This document shows positions 18,088 through 26,570 of a stretch of DNA of 48,201 nt, piece after piece (position 1 is the stretch's first letter; each line of letters opens with the position of its first letter). The translations under genes were made by a program, and so were the position numbers. The notes beneath the pieces are model-generated. The model saw nothing but the letters and a program-made list of their open reading frames with translations, had not been told where the DNA came from and ran no database searches. The stretch spans positions 1 to 48,201 of the forward strand of contig NZ_CACSLH010000024.1 of NCBI RefSeq assembly GCF_902706605.1, in the 5' to 3' direction. The DNA comes from Enterococcus sp. CSURQ0835 (GTDB lineage: Bacteria > Bacillota > Bacilli > Lactobacillales > Enterococcaceae).

Positions 18088-19801
18088 CTCCAGTTTGTCC
18101 TTGGTAAATCGCTTGATAGGTTTTATTGGTTGTTAATAGCTCAGCGTGTGTACCATAGCCATTCATTTGACCATTTTCTAACACTAAGATCTTATCGGCA
18201 TGTTGGACTGAACTGATTCGTTGTGCGATCAAGATTTTAGTTGTCTGATTGAAATGTGTCGTCAAAGCTCGGCGTAAACGAGCATCTGTTTTATAATCTA
18301 AGGCACTGGAAGAATCATCTAACAATAATAGTTGGGGATTGCCGATCAATGCCCGAGCTAGCAAGATCCGTTGCTTTTGTCCACCACTCAAATTACTACC
18401 TTTAGCTTCTAACGGATAGTCCAAACCATCAGGTAAAGTATCGATAAATTCTTTTGCTTGGGCATCCTCGATCGCTTGTTGGAGTTCTATTTCACTGAAA
18501 GAGCGACCGAATAAAATATTTTCGCGAATCGTATCCGCAAATAATAAGTCTTTTTGTAAGACAGCACTCATACCTTTGTGCAATTCACTTAATGAAAAGC
18601 GTTTGATATCTTGACCGTTTAAAAAAATCTTGCCGCTTGTTCGGTCGTAAAGTCTTAAGATCAAGCGAGCGATCGTGGATTTTCCGCTACCGGTTGCACC
18701 GATGATCCCAAGGGTTTCGCCTTTTGCTAAAGTGAAGCTGATATGCTGGATCGCAGGAGCTGTACTGTGGGGATAACTAAAACTGACATCGTCAAAAACT
18801 AAGTGTTGCTCTTTTTCAGTCGGAGGTGCTGGCTGTTCTTCCAGCTCTGGTTTTAGCGAAGGTTTCTGCTCTAAGACATCAGAGATTCGGCCAGCCGAAG
18901 CTAGTCCGCGAGAAAACAAGACAAAGATCCGCGTAATCGACAGCATGGCATTTAAAATAATCGTAAAGTAAGATAAAAAGGCAACGATCACGCCAGGTTG
19001 CGTTAGATTATCATTGACCCGAAACGCGCTGACTAAAACAACTAGGGTTAATCCTAGATTCAAAAACAAGTCGATCAACGGTGGAGAAGCAGCCATCGTG
19101 ACATTTGCTTTCGTTTCGGCCGCAACTAAAGAACGATTGATCTTACTAAAACGTTCTTCTTCATAATGTTCTTTGGAAAAAGCTTTGATCACGCGAGCAC
19201 CCGTGACATTTTCACGGACAGTCAAGACTAATTGGTCGATCGTCGTTTGGAGCTTGGTAAATAAAGGCACTCCTCGATTAGAAATATAGCGGACAACGAC
19301 AAAGGTGAACGGTAATGTCGCCACCATGACGAGCGTTAAAATCGGATCAAGTGTCAAGGTGATCAAGATGCCGCCGAGTAATAAGATCGGTGCTCGAATC
19401 CCCATGCGCAACATCACACCTAAAGTAAAATGGATGTTGTAAGTATCGGTAGTCGTTCGAGCAACTAATGAGGGGATGCCGACTGTTTCGATTTGGGCAG
19501 TGTCTAAATAAGTGACTTTTTGAAAAAGATCATCGCGGATATTTTGAGTGGCATCTTTGGCTAATCGCGAGGCTAACCGATTGGCGATGATATTTCCCCA
19601 TAATCCAAGGGCTGAACAGACTAACATGACACCACCCCACAAAAAAATCTGGGGCAAACTTTCTCTCGGGATGACATGATCTAAAATATACGCCAAGATC
19701 CAAGGCAGCAATAATTCCATGATCGTTCCTAAAAATTTAATGACGATCTCGGCGATCAAACGTAGCTGGTAAGGGAATAAATATTTTTTGACGAGATTCA
19801 T
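18062..19801 (-). CDS. Heterodimeric multidrug ABC exporter, degenerate-site half-transporter
   Basis: A 579-residue half-transporter with an N-terminal six-span domain and a C-terminal ATPase domain. Walker A GATGSGKST and signature LSGGQKQRILLARAL are canonical. However, Walker B reads LLLLDDSSSALD, with Asp in place of the catalytic Glu, and the H-loop reads ILIAQRISS, with Gln in place of His. Together with the ISQGQ signature of its partner this gives one degenerate and one working ATP site, as in LmrCD and TM287/288. Its first codon overlaps the stop of the MarR gene by four bases, so regulator and pump form one operon. Confidence 0.9.
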   Translation of the reverse strand: MNLVKKYLFPYQLRLIAEIVIKFLGTIMELLLPWILAYILDHVIPRESLPQIFLWGGVMLVCSALGLWGNIIANRLASRLAKDATQNIRDDLFQKVTYLDTAQIETVGIPSLVARTTTDTYNIHFTLGVMLRMGIRAPILLLGGILITLTLDPILTLVMVATLPFTFVVVRYISNRGVPLFTKLQTTIDQLVLTVRENVTGARVIKAFSKEHYEEERFSKINRSLVAAETKANVTMAASPPLIDLFLNLGLTLVVLVSAFRVNDNLTQPGVIVAFLSYFTIILNAMLSITRIFVLFSRGLASAGRISDVLEQKPSLKPELEEQPAPPTEKEQHLVFDDVSFSYPHSTAPAIQHISFTLAKGETLGIIGATGSGKSTIARLILRLYDRTSGKIFLNGQDIKRFSLSELHKGMSAVLQKDLLFADTIRENILFGRSFSEIELQQAIEDAQAKEFIDTLPDGLDYPLEAKGSNLSGGQKQRILLARALIGNPQLLLLDDSSSALDYKTDARLRRALTTHFNQTTKILIAQRISSVQHADKILVLENGQMNGYGTHAELLTTNKTYQAIYQGQTGGDQLEIKN

Positions 19802-20235
19802 GACGGCTCCTTTCTAGCAAGTGTCGTTTCTGAAGTTAACAAGATCTGATTTAGATTTGCTAACAGTTGCTCTTGCTCTGTTTTGGGAACTTCCGCTAAA
19901 ATTTCGGTGTTCCACGCTTGTAAAAGTTGATGGATTTTTTTTGTGGCGGCTTCTGCTTTTTTAGTTGGGTAGATCATCAAACAGCGACCGTCATGAGGGC
20001 TTTTTTCTCGGAAGATAAAGCCTTTTGTTTCTAAAACCGCAAGCTGACGAGCGACATTACTTTTATTGACAAAAATATCTTGTGCTAGTGTTTCTTGCGT
20101 AATTCCAGGTTGCCGGCAGATCGCTAACAAATATAAATGATGCATACTGCCAAGACCTAATTGTTTGAATTCACGTTCTCGATACAGTTCAGATAGTCGA
20201 GCGATCCGATTGATCGTCCGCATCAAAGATTCCAT
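19798..20235 (-). CDS. MarR-family regulator of the ABC exporter
   Basis: A 145-residue winged-helix regulator. The DNA-binding part is ITQETLAQDIFVNKSNVARQLAVLE (about residues 45-70, split here across helix 3 and 4) and the wing is FREKSPHDGRCLMIYPT. GGAGG lies eight bases before ATG 20235 on the minus strand. The gene leads the exporter operon with a four-base overlap, so it is almost certainly its autoregulated repressor. A candidate operator sits in its promoter at 20291-20316. Confidence 0.9.
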   Translation of the reverse strand: MESLMRTINRIARLSELYREREFKQLGLGSMHHLYLLAICRQPGITQETLAQDIFVNKSNVARQLAVLETKGFIFREKSPHDGRCLMIYPTKKAEAATKKIHQLLQAWNTEILAEVPKTEQEQLLANLNQILLTSETTLARKEPS

Positions 20236-20280
20236 ATTTTTCGCCTCCGCTAACTAATTCAGGATTAAAAACCGCATTTC

Positions 20281-20316
20281 AGTATAAAAGAAAACCGTTG
20301 CGAGTGCAACGGTTTT
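20281..20316 (-). promoter_or_regulatory. Promoter and palindrome of the MarR-exporter operon
   Basis: On the minus strand TTGCAC (complement of 20304-20309), a 17-base spacer and TATACT (complement of 20281-20286) form a good promoter. A perfect 11-base inverted repeat, AAAACCGTTGC and GCAACGGTTTT with a GAGT loop, spans 20291-20316 and overlaps the -35 and spacer. It could be the MarR operator. Because TTTTCTTTT follows on the minus strand it could also terminate transcription coming from the TetR remnant. Confidence 0.6.
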
Positions 20317-20329
20317 GGCTTATTCCAAA

Positions 20330-20768
20330 TCAAAGTGGCTCATTTGTTGTTAGCTGGAGTCTATTGGCTTTTAAAGTAAAGAGCAATTTTGCTAGTTCAA
20401 TTACAGTCATTTCTTGATTTTGTAACCAGTAGCGAGTCAAGCTAAAAATAGCTGAAGCCTGAAATTGTACGATCATTTCTTGGCGCGAGTCACTGCTGGT
20501 TGCTAGTTCAGCACTTTGAAGCAAGGCGTTGCGAGTAAATTCAATCGTTTGTTGTTGAAGCAGATGTTCAAAAGCAAGATCTCCATGTTTCTTGTTGCTG
20601 CCATTTTGTTTGAATCTGTTCCAGTTGCTCTAAAAAGTCAGAAGTTAGTGCTTCAACTAATTGTGGTTTATCAATATAGTACTGACAAAAGGTACTTCGA
20701 TTGATGCTGGCTGATTTAGCTGAAGGGATCAAGTAAACTAAATAATGGCGTTTTGGAAGGCGATTCAT
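20330..20768 (-). pseudogene. TetR-family regulator remnant
   Basis: Two frames on the minus strand belong to one former TetR protein. The first (20768 to about 20568) holds the end of the recognition helix, KSASINRSTFCQYYIDKPQL, but lacks the first helices of the DNA-binding domain. The second (to 20330) holds the C-terminal part with QFQASAIFSLTRYWLQNQ. They are joined by a single frameshift near AAGAAACATGG (about 20585-20600): the alternate frame continues as HGDLAFEHLLQQQTIEF into the second piece. The missing N-terminus and the frameshift make it a decayed gene. Confidence 0.75.
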
Positions 20769-20791
20769 TTTTTTGATGAATGGCCTTTTTT
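20757..20791 (+). terminator. Hairpin with T-run, terminator-like
   Basis: AAGGCGATTCAT pairs with ATGAATGGCCTT (one mismatch) and is followed by TTTTTT on the plus strand. No plus-strand gene lies upstream, so it may be left over from lost DNA at the head of the TetR remnant. Confidence 0.4.
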
Positions 20792-20929
20792 AGTTAAATA
20801 AAAAAGTAAAAATAGATTATTTTAATAACAATAATTAGTGCAATTCAGGAGCTTGTCATTTGAGCTTGTTATAGTAAAATGAGCGGATTTCCCTAAATAA
20901 ATTTATTTTTTAGCGTTAAGGGTAGTTTT

Positions 20930-20987
20930 TTTGCACTAGTGTAAGTGCAAAGATTTCATGTTGTAGCTAAAAAAGAAAACGCTTATA
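20930..20987 (+). promoter_or_regulatory. Inverted repeat and cre-like site upstream of the nine-gene operon
   Basis: TTTGCACT (20930-20937) and AGTGCAAA (20944-20951) form a perfect inverted repeat with a six-base spacer, a likely operator. A cre-like sequence AGAAAACGCTTATA at 20974-20987 matches 12 of 14 consensus positions, just upstream of the ribosome site. A possible promoter is TTGTCA (20853-20858), 16 bases, TAAAAT (20875-20880). The remainder of 20792-20929 shows nothing else I recognise. Confidence 0.5.
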
Positions 20988-21011
20988 TTACAAGAGTAAG
21001 GAGAACGAGAG

Positions 21012-22868
21012 ATGCAGCAGTTAACGAAACGAGAGATCGACGTTTTACTTTATTTATTAGAAGCAAGCGAGCCAGTCACGACTAAAGAATTAGCCGAGAG
21101 TCATCAGGTCAGTGTTCGAACGATCAAATATGATCTGACGGATATTCGTGAGTGGTTGTCAGAACACAAGCAATCGCTGAACAGTCAACGCAATCGCGGG
21201 ATTTGGTTGACTGTGACAGACTCTGAACGACTCAAACTAAAAAGCGAATTGATGGAAGTCGGTCGTTTAGAACTATTCGCAGATCAGCAGTTGCGATTTG
21301 ATCGATTAGTGATTCAATTGTTACTTACCGATCAGATGATCACCGCTAGTAAGTTAGCAGAAAGGTTAGGTGTCAGCAAAGATACGATCGTAAATGATTT
21401 AGCAGCATTAGAAAAGCGACTTGAAAAAAATGAGTTGCAGTTGAAGCGCCAAGCTGGGAAAGGCTTTTTGCTAACGGGTCCTGAACGAGCTAGCCGTTTA
21501 TTGATCGAAGAGATTTTACAAAAAGAGTTTACAGACTATGACATTTATAAAATCATGACATTGTTGTTAAAGAAAGGGTCAAGTGAACCCTACGAACTTT
21601 ACGCTGCACTAGATACCCCCTTACAAACCGTTTTCAATCAAGCCATCGTCCAGCTGCGCCATCTGTTGGCTGGTGAAAATTTGGCAGAACTGAATTATTC
21701 AGAACTGTTGAATCTATTGATCCGCGTCACGATTGCGACTGTTCGGTTACAAAATGAATTTACGATTGGGAGCTATCGCTTGTTAAAGCGGCAAACTTTA
21801 GCTGGAGCCTTGTCTTATCAATTGATGGAAAAAGTTTTTGCCAACTATCACTTGCCGTTGTTTGAAGCGGAATATGACTATATTTATAGCGATGCGTTTG
21901 ACCCGGTCCATCAGCAAGATATCTTGCAACTAACACAAGAATTGATCCAACGTGTTAGTGACTTATTAGACTATCCATTCGAACAAGATCCTCAACTGTT
22001 GACGAATCTCTATGCCCACCTTTCACTGCGTTTATCGCGCAAACAAAAATTTGTCAACGAATATAATCCTTTCAAAGACGAGATCAAACAAAAGCACGCG
22101 CAGTTGTTTACTGCGATCCAGACGGCGAGCCAACAAATAGCGATCAGTCCTGATTTTATTTGTAACGAGTCTTTCATCGCGTATATCGCGCTTCATTTTT
22201 TAGTTTCCTTTGAGAAAGGGACTGACTTGCGAAGTGTGAGAGCCGTTTATATTTGTTCGACTGGGTTGGGTGTTACGAGTCTGATCAAGAAAAAAGTTGC
22301 AGAAGAATTGGAGAATATCGAGATCACAGCTTTTACGTCGGTTTTAAATGCAACTGAAGTGATCGAACGGTGTGATCCAGATTTAGTGATCAGCATTTTT
22401 CCGGTCAGTGGGATCGATCGACCGTTCGTCAAAGTCCATCCGCTTCCGACTAAACCAGATTTGCAAAAGATCCAACAACTCGTCAAAAAATTATTAGGTT
22501 CTGATTCACCTCAAAAGACCCATTTAAAAGTACAACCAAAGCCGGCCACCAAAACGACATTAGCGGATTTTAGTAAAGAATTGATCTTACAAGCCTATAC
22601 AGTCTATGAAAGATTGCAAGTCTTATTACAAGAGCAGCTCTTGACTGAATACCGTGAAGCATTTTTACTCCATGTCTTTCTAATGGTCCATCGCATCCAT
22701 TTTGATCAGCAGTATGTAATGGAAGGCAATTCATCTGAGCCGTTATTATGTGCTCACGTGGCAAGTGTCGAGCAGATCAAAGCGCTGTTTGCCGAATATG
22801 ATCTAGTTATCAATCAATCAGAAATAAGTGCATTATTTGCATACCTCAAAGGAGAAGTAAAATCGTGA
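21012..22868 (+). CDS. PRD-domain transcriptional regulator with EIIB-like domain
   Basis: A 618-residue regulator of the MtlR/LicR/ManR group. Two N-terminal helix-turn-helix units are visible (VTTKELAESHQVSVRTIKYD near residue 18; ITASKLAERLGVSKDTIVND near 112). A PRD-like region at about 190-290 lacks the usual histidines. A PRD with histidines follows (about 300-400: YAHLSLRL and IALHFLVSF), then an EIIB-like domain with Cys415 in YICSTGLGVTSL. A further PRD-like tail (about 515-618) has a histidine-rich helix LLHVFLMVHRIHF. Such proteins are switched by PTS phosphorylation. It starts the operon at 21012 after AAGGAGAAC and overlaps the next gene by four bases, so it probably activates this operon. 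Confidence 0.88.
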   Translation: MQQLTKREIDVLLYLLEASEPVTTKELAESHQVSVRTIKYDLTDIREWLSEHKQSLNSQRNRGIWLTVTDSERLKLKSELMEVGRLELFADQQLRFDRLVIQLLLTDQMITASKLAERLGVSKDTIVNDLAALEKRLEKNELQLKRQAGKGFLLTGPERASRLLIEEILQKEFTDYDIYKIMTLLLKKGSSEPYELYAALDTPLQTVFNQAIVQLRHLLAGENLAELNYSELLNLLIRVTIATVRLQNEFTIGSYRLLKRQTLAGALSYQLMEKVFANYHLPLFEAEYDYIYSDAFDPVHQQDILQLTQELIQRVSDLLDYPFEQDPQLLTNLYAHLSLRLSRKQKFVNEYNPFKDEIKQKHAQLFTAIQTASQQIAISPDFICNESFIAYIALHFLVSFEKGTDLRSVRAVYICSTGLGVTSLIKKKVAEELENIEITAFTSVLNATEVIERCDPDLVISIFPVSGIDRPFVKVHPLPTKPDLQKIQQLVKKLLGSDSPQKTHLKVQPKPATKTTLADFSKELILQAYTVYERLQVLLQEQLLTEYREAFLLHVFLMVHRIHFDQQYVMEGNSSEPLLCAHVASVEQIKALFAEYDLVINQSEISALFAYLKGEVKS

Positions 22869-23200
22869 ATTTGTCAACGAAGACATTAGAAATTGTAAAT
22901 GAAAGTCAATCCAAAGAAAAATTAGAAGCGGTGATCACGTTACTGGAGACCCGATTAGCTGAACATGAAATCGTGCCGACTGAATTGCAATGGACCATCT
23001 TGATCAATCATTTAAATGAGATGTTGAAACGTTCAACTAGTGCTGAAACGATTCCAGACGTTGATCCGGCGATGTTTACAGAAGTTTCAAAAGAAGCGCT
23101 GACGATCGCTGCAGAAGTCGTCGAGACGATCGGAAATTTAACCGAAGCCGAATTATATGTATTATCGATCCACTTTGAAGCCGCAAAAAATAATGATTAA
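22865..23200 (+). CDS. Small single-PRD protein (EF_0829 family)
   Basis: A 111-residue protein consisting of little more than one PRD fold. Candidate phospho-histidines are in ILINHLNEML (about residue 48) and YVLSIHFEAAK (about residue 103). It matches the family defined on E. faecalis EF_0829, always found next to SFCGS, DUF4312, DUF4311 and DUF4310 genes. It starts at GTG 22865 inside the stop of the large PRD regulator (GTGA overlap) with AAAGGAG upstream. A stand-alone PRD could be a phosphorylation target or an adaptor of the large regulator; the role is unknown. Confidence 0.82.
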   Translation: MNLSTKTLEIVNESQSKEKLEAVITLLETRLAEHEIVPTELQWTILINHLNEMLKRSTSAETIPDVDPAMFTEVSKEALTIAAEVVETIGNLTEAELYVLSIHFEAAKNND

Positions 23201-23216
23201 ATAGGAGGAAACAAAC

Positions 23217-23570
23217 ATGATTAAAGTAGTTATCGCAGATCGGATGGGCAAAGGGCAAAATGTTGCAAAAGGAGTAGAAGCAGCAGGAGGAAAAGCCGTC
23301 GTTGTTCCTGGCATGGGAGCAGACATGCGTTTAGGTGATGTGATGCAGCAAGAACAAGCTGATCTTGGTATTTCTTTTTGTGGTAGTGGTGGCGCTGGTG
23401 CGTTGACGGCTTCAACGAAATACGGTTATCCAGAACGCCATGGGATGCGTTCGATTGAAGAAGGGATCACCGCGATCAATGATGGCAAAACAGTTTTAGG
23501 GTTTGGTTTCATGGATCAAGAAGAGTTAGGGAAACGATTGACTGAAGCGTTTGTCAAAAAGCAAGCTTAA
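23217..23570 (+). CDS. SFCGS-family glycine-rich protein (DUF2620, EF_0830 family)
   Basis: A 117-residue soluble protein with a Rossmann-like start (MIKVVIADRMGKGQNVAKGV) and the family motif GISFCGSGGAGALTAS, with the invariant cysteine at residue 55. The motif suggests a phosphate- or nucleotide-binding loop after a beta strand, somewhat like the Cys loop of PTS EIIB proteins, though it is mid-protein rather than N-terminal. It lies in the transport segment of the operon after GGAGG. The function is not known; I infer a cytoplasmic component of the putative transporter. Confidence 0.85.
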   Translation: MIKVVIADRMGKGQNVAKGVEAAGGKAVVVPGMGADMRLGDVMQQEQADLGISFCGSGGAGALTASTKYGYPERHGMRSIEEGITAINDGKTVLGFGFMDQEELGKRLTEAFVKKQA

Positions 23571-23581
23571 AGGAGCAAGCC

Positions 23582-23932
23582 ATGAGCAATCAACAGACGC
23601 ACCACAAAAAAGTGATCGTAACTGGCAAAGGGGACAGCAAACAGCACGCCTTTGCCAGTGCGTTAAACGAGATCCAAAAGCAATTGATGCAACAAACCGA
23701 AGTATTATTACGGGTCGAACCACTGGAGGTCGAAGTTTTAAAAGCCGTTGAGCAAACATATACTGAGCACTTTTTATTCTTCTTCTTTCCTCGCAAAAAA
23801 ATCAGTTATCAAGTCGAGTTGGCAGTTACCGTAGCGATTACCCAGTTAGATTTGGCAGCAATTCCGTTTACGAAGTTGCAAACGGAAGATCCAGAAGGGA
23901 TTCGACTTCCATTTACTACGAAAAAAATTTAA
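23582..23932 (+). CDS. DUF4312 protein (EF_0831 family)
   Basis: A 116-residue protein. The N-terminus is polar (KVIVTGKGDSKQHAFASAL), and one aromatic stretch, HFLFFFFPRKKISYQVELAV (about residues 60-79), is unusual for a soluble protein and could contact the membrane or a membrane partner. The family is only known from this operon type. It has an AAAGGAG ribosome site 12 bases after the SFCGS gene and lies before the two membrane proteins, so it is probably a peripheral subunit of the same transporter. No enzymatic motif is seen. Confidence 0.82.
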   Translation: MSNQQTHHKKVIVTGKGDSKQHAFASALNEIQKQLMQQTEVLLRVEPLEVEVLKAVEQTYTEHFLFFFFPRKKISYQVELAVTVAITQLDLAAIPFTKLQTEDPEGIRLPFTTKKI

Positions 23933-23959
23933 TTCTGACGAAAGAAAGGACGGAATCAA

Positions 23960-24739
23960 GTGGAATTTACTATTATCTTGATCAAATCGATCGTGATCGG
24001 CGGCTTACTGGGTTTTTCAGCTTCAGTTGGCGCGGCGCGAATGTTTCATGCTCCCAGTACTCAAGGCTTAGGGGCATTTCGGACTTTAGGTGAGATGAAC
24101 GCTTGTATGGGCGATGCGGCTTCACATTTTTCATTTGGCTTAGGCTTTTTTTTCAACGCTTGGGCTTCAGCAGTCGGTGCCGGAGCTTTCACGCAAGATG
24201 TGACGCACCGCATCATTCCTAACTGGGCAGCGGCAACTCTCCTGGCTAAAAATAAAAATTTAGCTGAGACCATGCATGAACCGAAAAAAATGGGAATGAT
24301 CGGCGCGATCATTGGGGCAGTTGTCGTGGCATTTCTAAATTCAACTGCCGCTGCGATCCCTAAATCGTTGCAAGTCACTGCTGTGGCTGTCTTAGTTCCA
24401 GCCGCAACGATCTTGATTAATACTGTGATGCCAGTCATCTTTTGGCTAGCAGCATTAGATGCGGGTAAACGAACTGGTTTTTGGGGCACTTTATTTGGCG
24501 GGATCGCGCAACTCATCATGGGAAATGCCGTACCCGGTGTAGTTTTAGGGATCTTGATCGGAAAAGGCGTGGATGAGATCGGCTGGAATCGCGTGACGAA
24601 AAGTATGCTGGCTGCGATCATTTTGCTCTTCATTTTAAGCGGTTTCTTCCGCGGCTTTGATTTAGAAATGATCAAGAGCTTTCAGCTACAAAGTCCCAAT
24701 TGGCTCAATGATCTGCACAATGTCTTCAATGTGAAATAG
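23960..24739 (+). CDS. DUF4311 membrane protein (EF_0832 family)
   Basis: A 259-residue, strongly hydrophobic and glycine/alanine-rich protein with about six to seven membrane spans. Notable segments are GGLLGFSASVGAARMFHAPS near the N-terminus, GEMNACMGDAASHFSFGLGF and GNAVPGVVLGILIGKGVDEI. Only seen in this operon type. Start GTG 23960 follows AAAGGACGG. With DUF4310 it probably forms the membrane channel of the transport system. There is no similarity I can see to ordinary PTS IIC or ABC permeases. Confidence 0.83.
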   Translation: MEFTIILIKSIVIGGLLGFSASVGAARMFHAPSTQGLGAFRTLGEMNACMGDAASHFSFGLGFFFNAWASAVGAGAFTQDVTHRIIPNWAAATLLAKNKNLAETMHEPKKMGMIGAIIGAVVVAFLNSTAAAIPKSLQVTAVAVLVPAATILINTVMPVIFWLAALDAGKRTGFWGTLFGGIAQLIMGNAVPGVVLGILIGKGVDEIGWNRVTKSMLAAIILLFILSGFFRGFDLEMIKSFQLQSPNWLNDLHNVFNVK

Positions 24740-24754
24740 TCAGGAGGAAGAGAG

Positions 24755-25447
24755 ATGGAAATAACAGAAGAGTGGGAAAAAGAACAAGCCCGAGTATTAG
24801 AAGAAAAACGCGAAAAAAGTTTTTGGTTTGCGGATTGGTCATTTCCGATTATTGTTGGGTTGATGTCCGCGGCAGTTTTTTCAGGAACGCATATGTATGT
24901 CGTGTATGGCGTCGGTGCATTTAATGAAGTGTCGATCGTTGCGATGTTGAAAGCAGGATTGGATGGTGGCTCTTATGGAGCAGCTGCAGCGTTTGGTGCT
25001 AGTTTCTTATTTGCTCGGATCTTGGAAGGGTCACTTGTTGGGATTTTAGATTTAGGTGGTTCGATCTTGACTGGGATCGGGATCGGAATCCCAGCGATTT
25101 TCTTGAGTATGAAAATCACAGCACCGATCGAAAACTTTACGTTGTCTTTGATCACAGGTTTGCTGTTAGGCGTAGCAGTTGGCGGGATCATCGTCTTGAT
25201 CCGTAAATTTACGATCAATCAATCCAATTCAACTTTTGGTGCGGATGTGATGATGGGAGCCGGAAATTCTTCTGGTCGTTTCTTAGGCCCGCTGATCATT
25301 TTAAGTGCTTGTTTAGCTTCTATTCCAATCGGGATCGGCGCAACATTAGGGGCATTAGGCTTTTATATTTGGAAAAAACCGATTGCCGGTGGTGCGATCT
25401 TAGGTGCGATGATCTTAGGTGCGGTTTTCCCAGTCGCGATCAAGTAG
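24755..25447 (+). CDS. DUF4310 membrane protein (EF_0833 family)
   Basis: A 230-residue membrane protein. A charged N-terminal tail of about 25 residues (EEWEKEQARVLEEKREKSF) precedes about six hydrophobic spans rich in glycine and alanine, such as LTGIGIGIPAIFLSMKI and GATLGALGFYIWKKPIAGG. It starts 15 bases after DUF4311 with GGAGG, so the two are likely made in equal amounts and form a pair. No known transport signature is recognisable. Confidence 0.83.
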   Translation: MEITEEWEKEQARVLEEKREKSFWFADWSFPIIVGLMSAAVFSGTHMYVVYGVGAFNEVSIVAMLKAGLDGGSYGAAAAFGASFLFARILEGSLVGILDLGGSILTGIGIGIPAIFLSMKITAPIENFTLSLITGLLLGVAVGGIIVLIRKFTINQSNSTFGADVMMGAGNSSGRFLGPLIILSACLASIPIGIGATLGALGFYIWKKPIAGGAILGAMILGAVFPVAIK

Positions 25448-25463
25448 AAAGAAGGCAGTCAAA

Positions 25464-26570
25464 ATGGTTGAGACATTAATCAAAAATGGTCGCTTGATCG
25501 ATGGCAGTCCGATCGAGATCGCCATCACAGCAGGTAAGATCGAAGCTGTGGCAGAAAAGTTAGAGCTGACAGCTGACACCGTTTTAGATCTAGCCGGTGA
25601 AGGATATCTTTCAGCCGGTTGGATCGATGATCATGTCCATTGTTATGAAAAAATGAAACTTTATTATGACTATCCAGATCAAATCGGAGTTGAAAAAGGC
25701 GTTACGACTGTGATCGATGCTGGGACGACTGGCGCTGAGAACGTCCGTGATTTTCAGCAATTAGCTGCAGCCGCTAAAACAAATGTTTACGCACTACTGA
25801 ATATTTCGAAATGGGGCATCGTAGAACAAGATGAACTAGCGGATCTTTCAAAAGTACAAGCGGATCTCGTTCATGAAGCACTCGCGGATCTGCCAGATTT
25901 CATCATTGGGATCAAAGCACGGATGAGTAAAACGGTCGTAGGAGACAACGGCATTACACCACTTGAATTGGCCAAAGAGATCCAAGCGGCTAATCAGCAC
26001 TTGCCGCTGATGGTCCACATCGGTTCGGCGCCACCAGAATTAGCTGAAGTACTGGCTCATTTAGAAGCCGGTGATATTTTGACCCATTGTTTCAATGGCA
26101 AGCCAAATGGGATTTTAGATCAAGCAACGGAACAGATCAAAGCGTTTGTTTGGGAAGCGTACCGCAAAGGCGTTGTATTTGATATTGGACACGGGACGGA
26201 TAGTTTTAATTTCCACGTGGCTGAGACAGCGTTCAAAGCGGGCATGAAAGCGACATCGATCAGCACGGATATTTATATTCGAAATCGGACGAATGGCCCC
26301 GTATTTGATTTAGCTACGACATTAGAAAAAATGCGGATCGTCGGCTATTCTTGGGAAGAAATCATTGCGATGATCACCGAAGTGCCGGCTAAAAATTTTC
26401 AATTGACAACTAAAGGCCAACTGAAGCCCGGCTTTGATGCAGATATTACGATTTTTGAGCTGATCGAAGCTCAAAAAGAACTGACTGATTCTAATGGCGC
26501 CACCCGAATCGCCACTGAGCAGATCAAGCCAGTGAAGACAATTATTGGAGGCGTCTTATATGACAATTAG
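25464..26570 (+). CDS. Amidohydrolase/deacetylase-family metallohydrolase (EF_0837 family)
   Basis: A 368-residue TIM-barrel amidohydrolase related to dihydroorotases and D-aminoacylases. Metal ligands are visible: HxH in WIDDHVHCYE (about residue 58), a candidate carboxylated lysine in IIGIKARMS, histidines in LMVHIGSAPPE and LTHCFNGKP, and FDIGHGTDSFNF with the late aspartate region. The expected reaction is hydrolysis of an amide, most simply removal of an acyl group from an amino-sugar acid. ATG 25464 is chosen as the start because it follows AGAAGG; upstream frame overlaps DUF4310. The following gene overlaps its end by 11 bases. Confidence 0.85.
   Translation: MVETLIKNGRLIDGSPIEIAITAGKIEAVAEKLELTADTVLDLAGEGYLSAGWIDDHVHCYEKMKLYYDYPDQIGVEKGVTTVIDAGTTGAENVRDFQQLAAAAKTNVYALLNISKWGIVEQDELADLSKVQADLVHEALADLPDFIIGIKARMSKTVVGDNGITPLELAKEIQAANQHLPLMVHIGSAPPELAEVLAHLEAGDILTHCFNGKPNGILDQATEQIKAFVWEAYRKGVVFDIGHGTDSFNFHVAETAFKAGMKATSISTDIYIRNRTNGPVFDLATTLEKMRIVGYSWEEIIAMITEVPAKNFQLTTKGQLKPGFDADITIFELIEAQKELTDSNGATRIATEQIKPVKTIIGGVLYDN

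Noticed and set aside
24061-24675. 204-codon open frame on the minus strand inside the DUF4311 gene
   Set aside because: The plus-strand gene is tightly packed in an operon with good ribosome sites; the minus frame is a codon-bias shadow.
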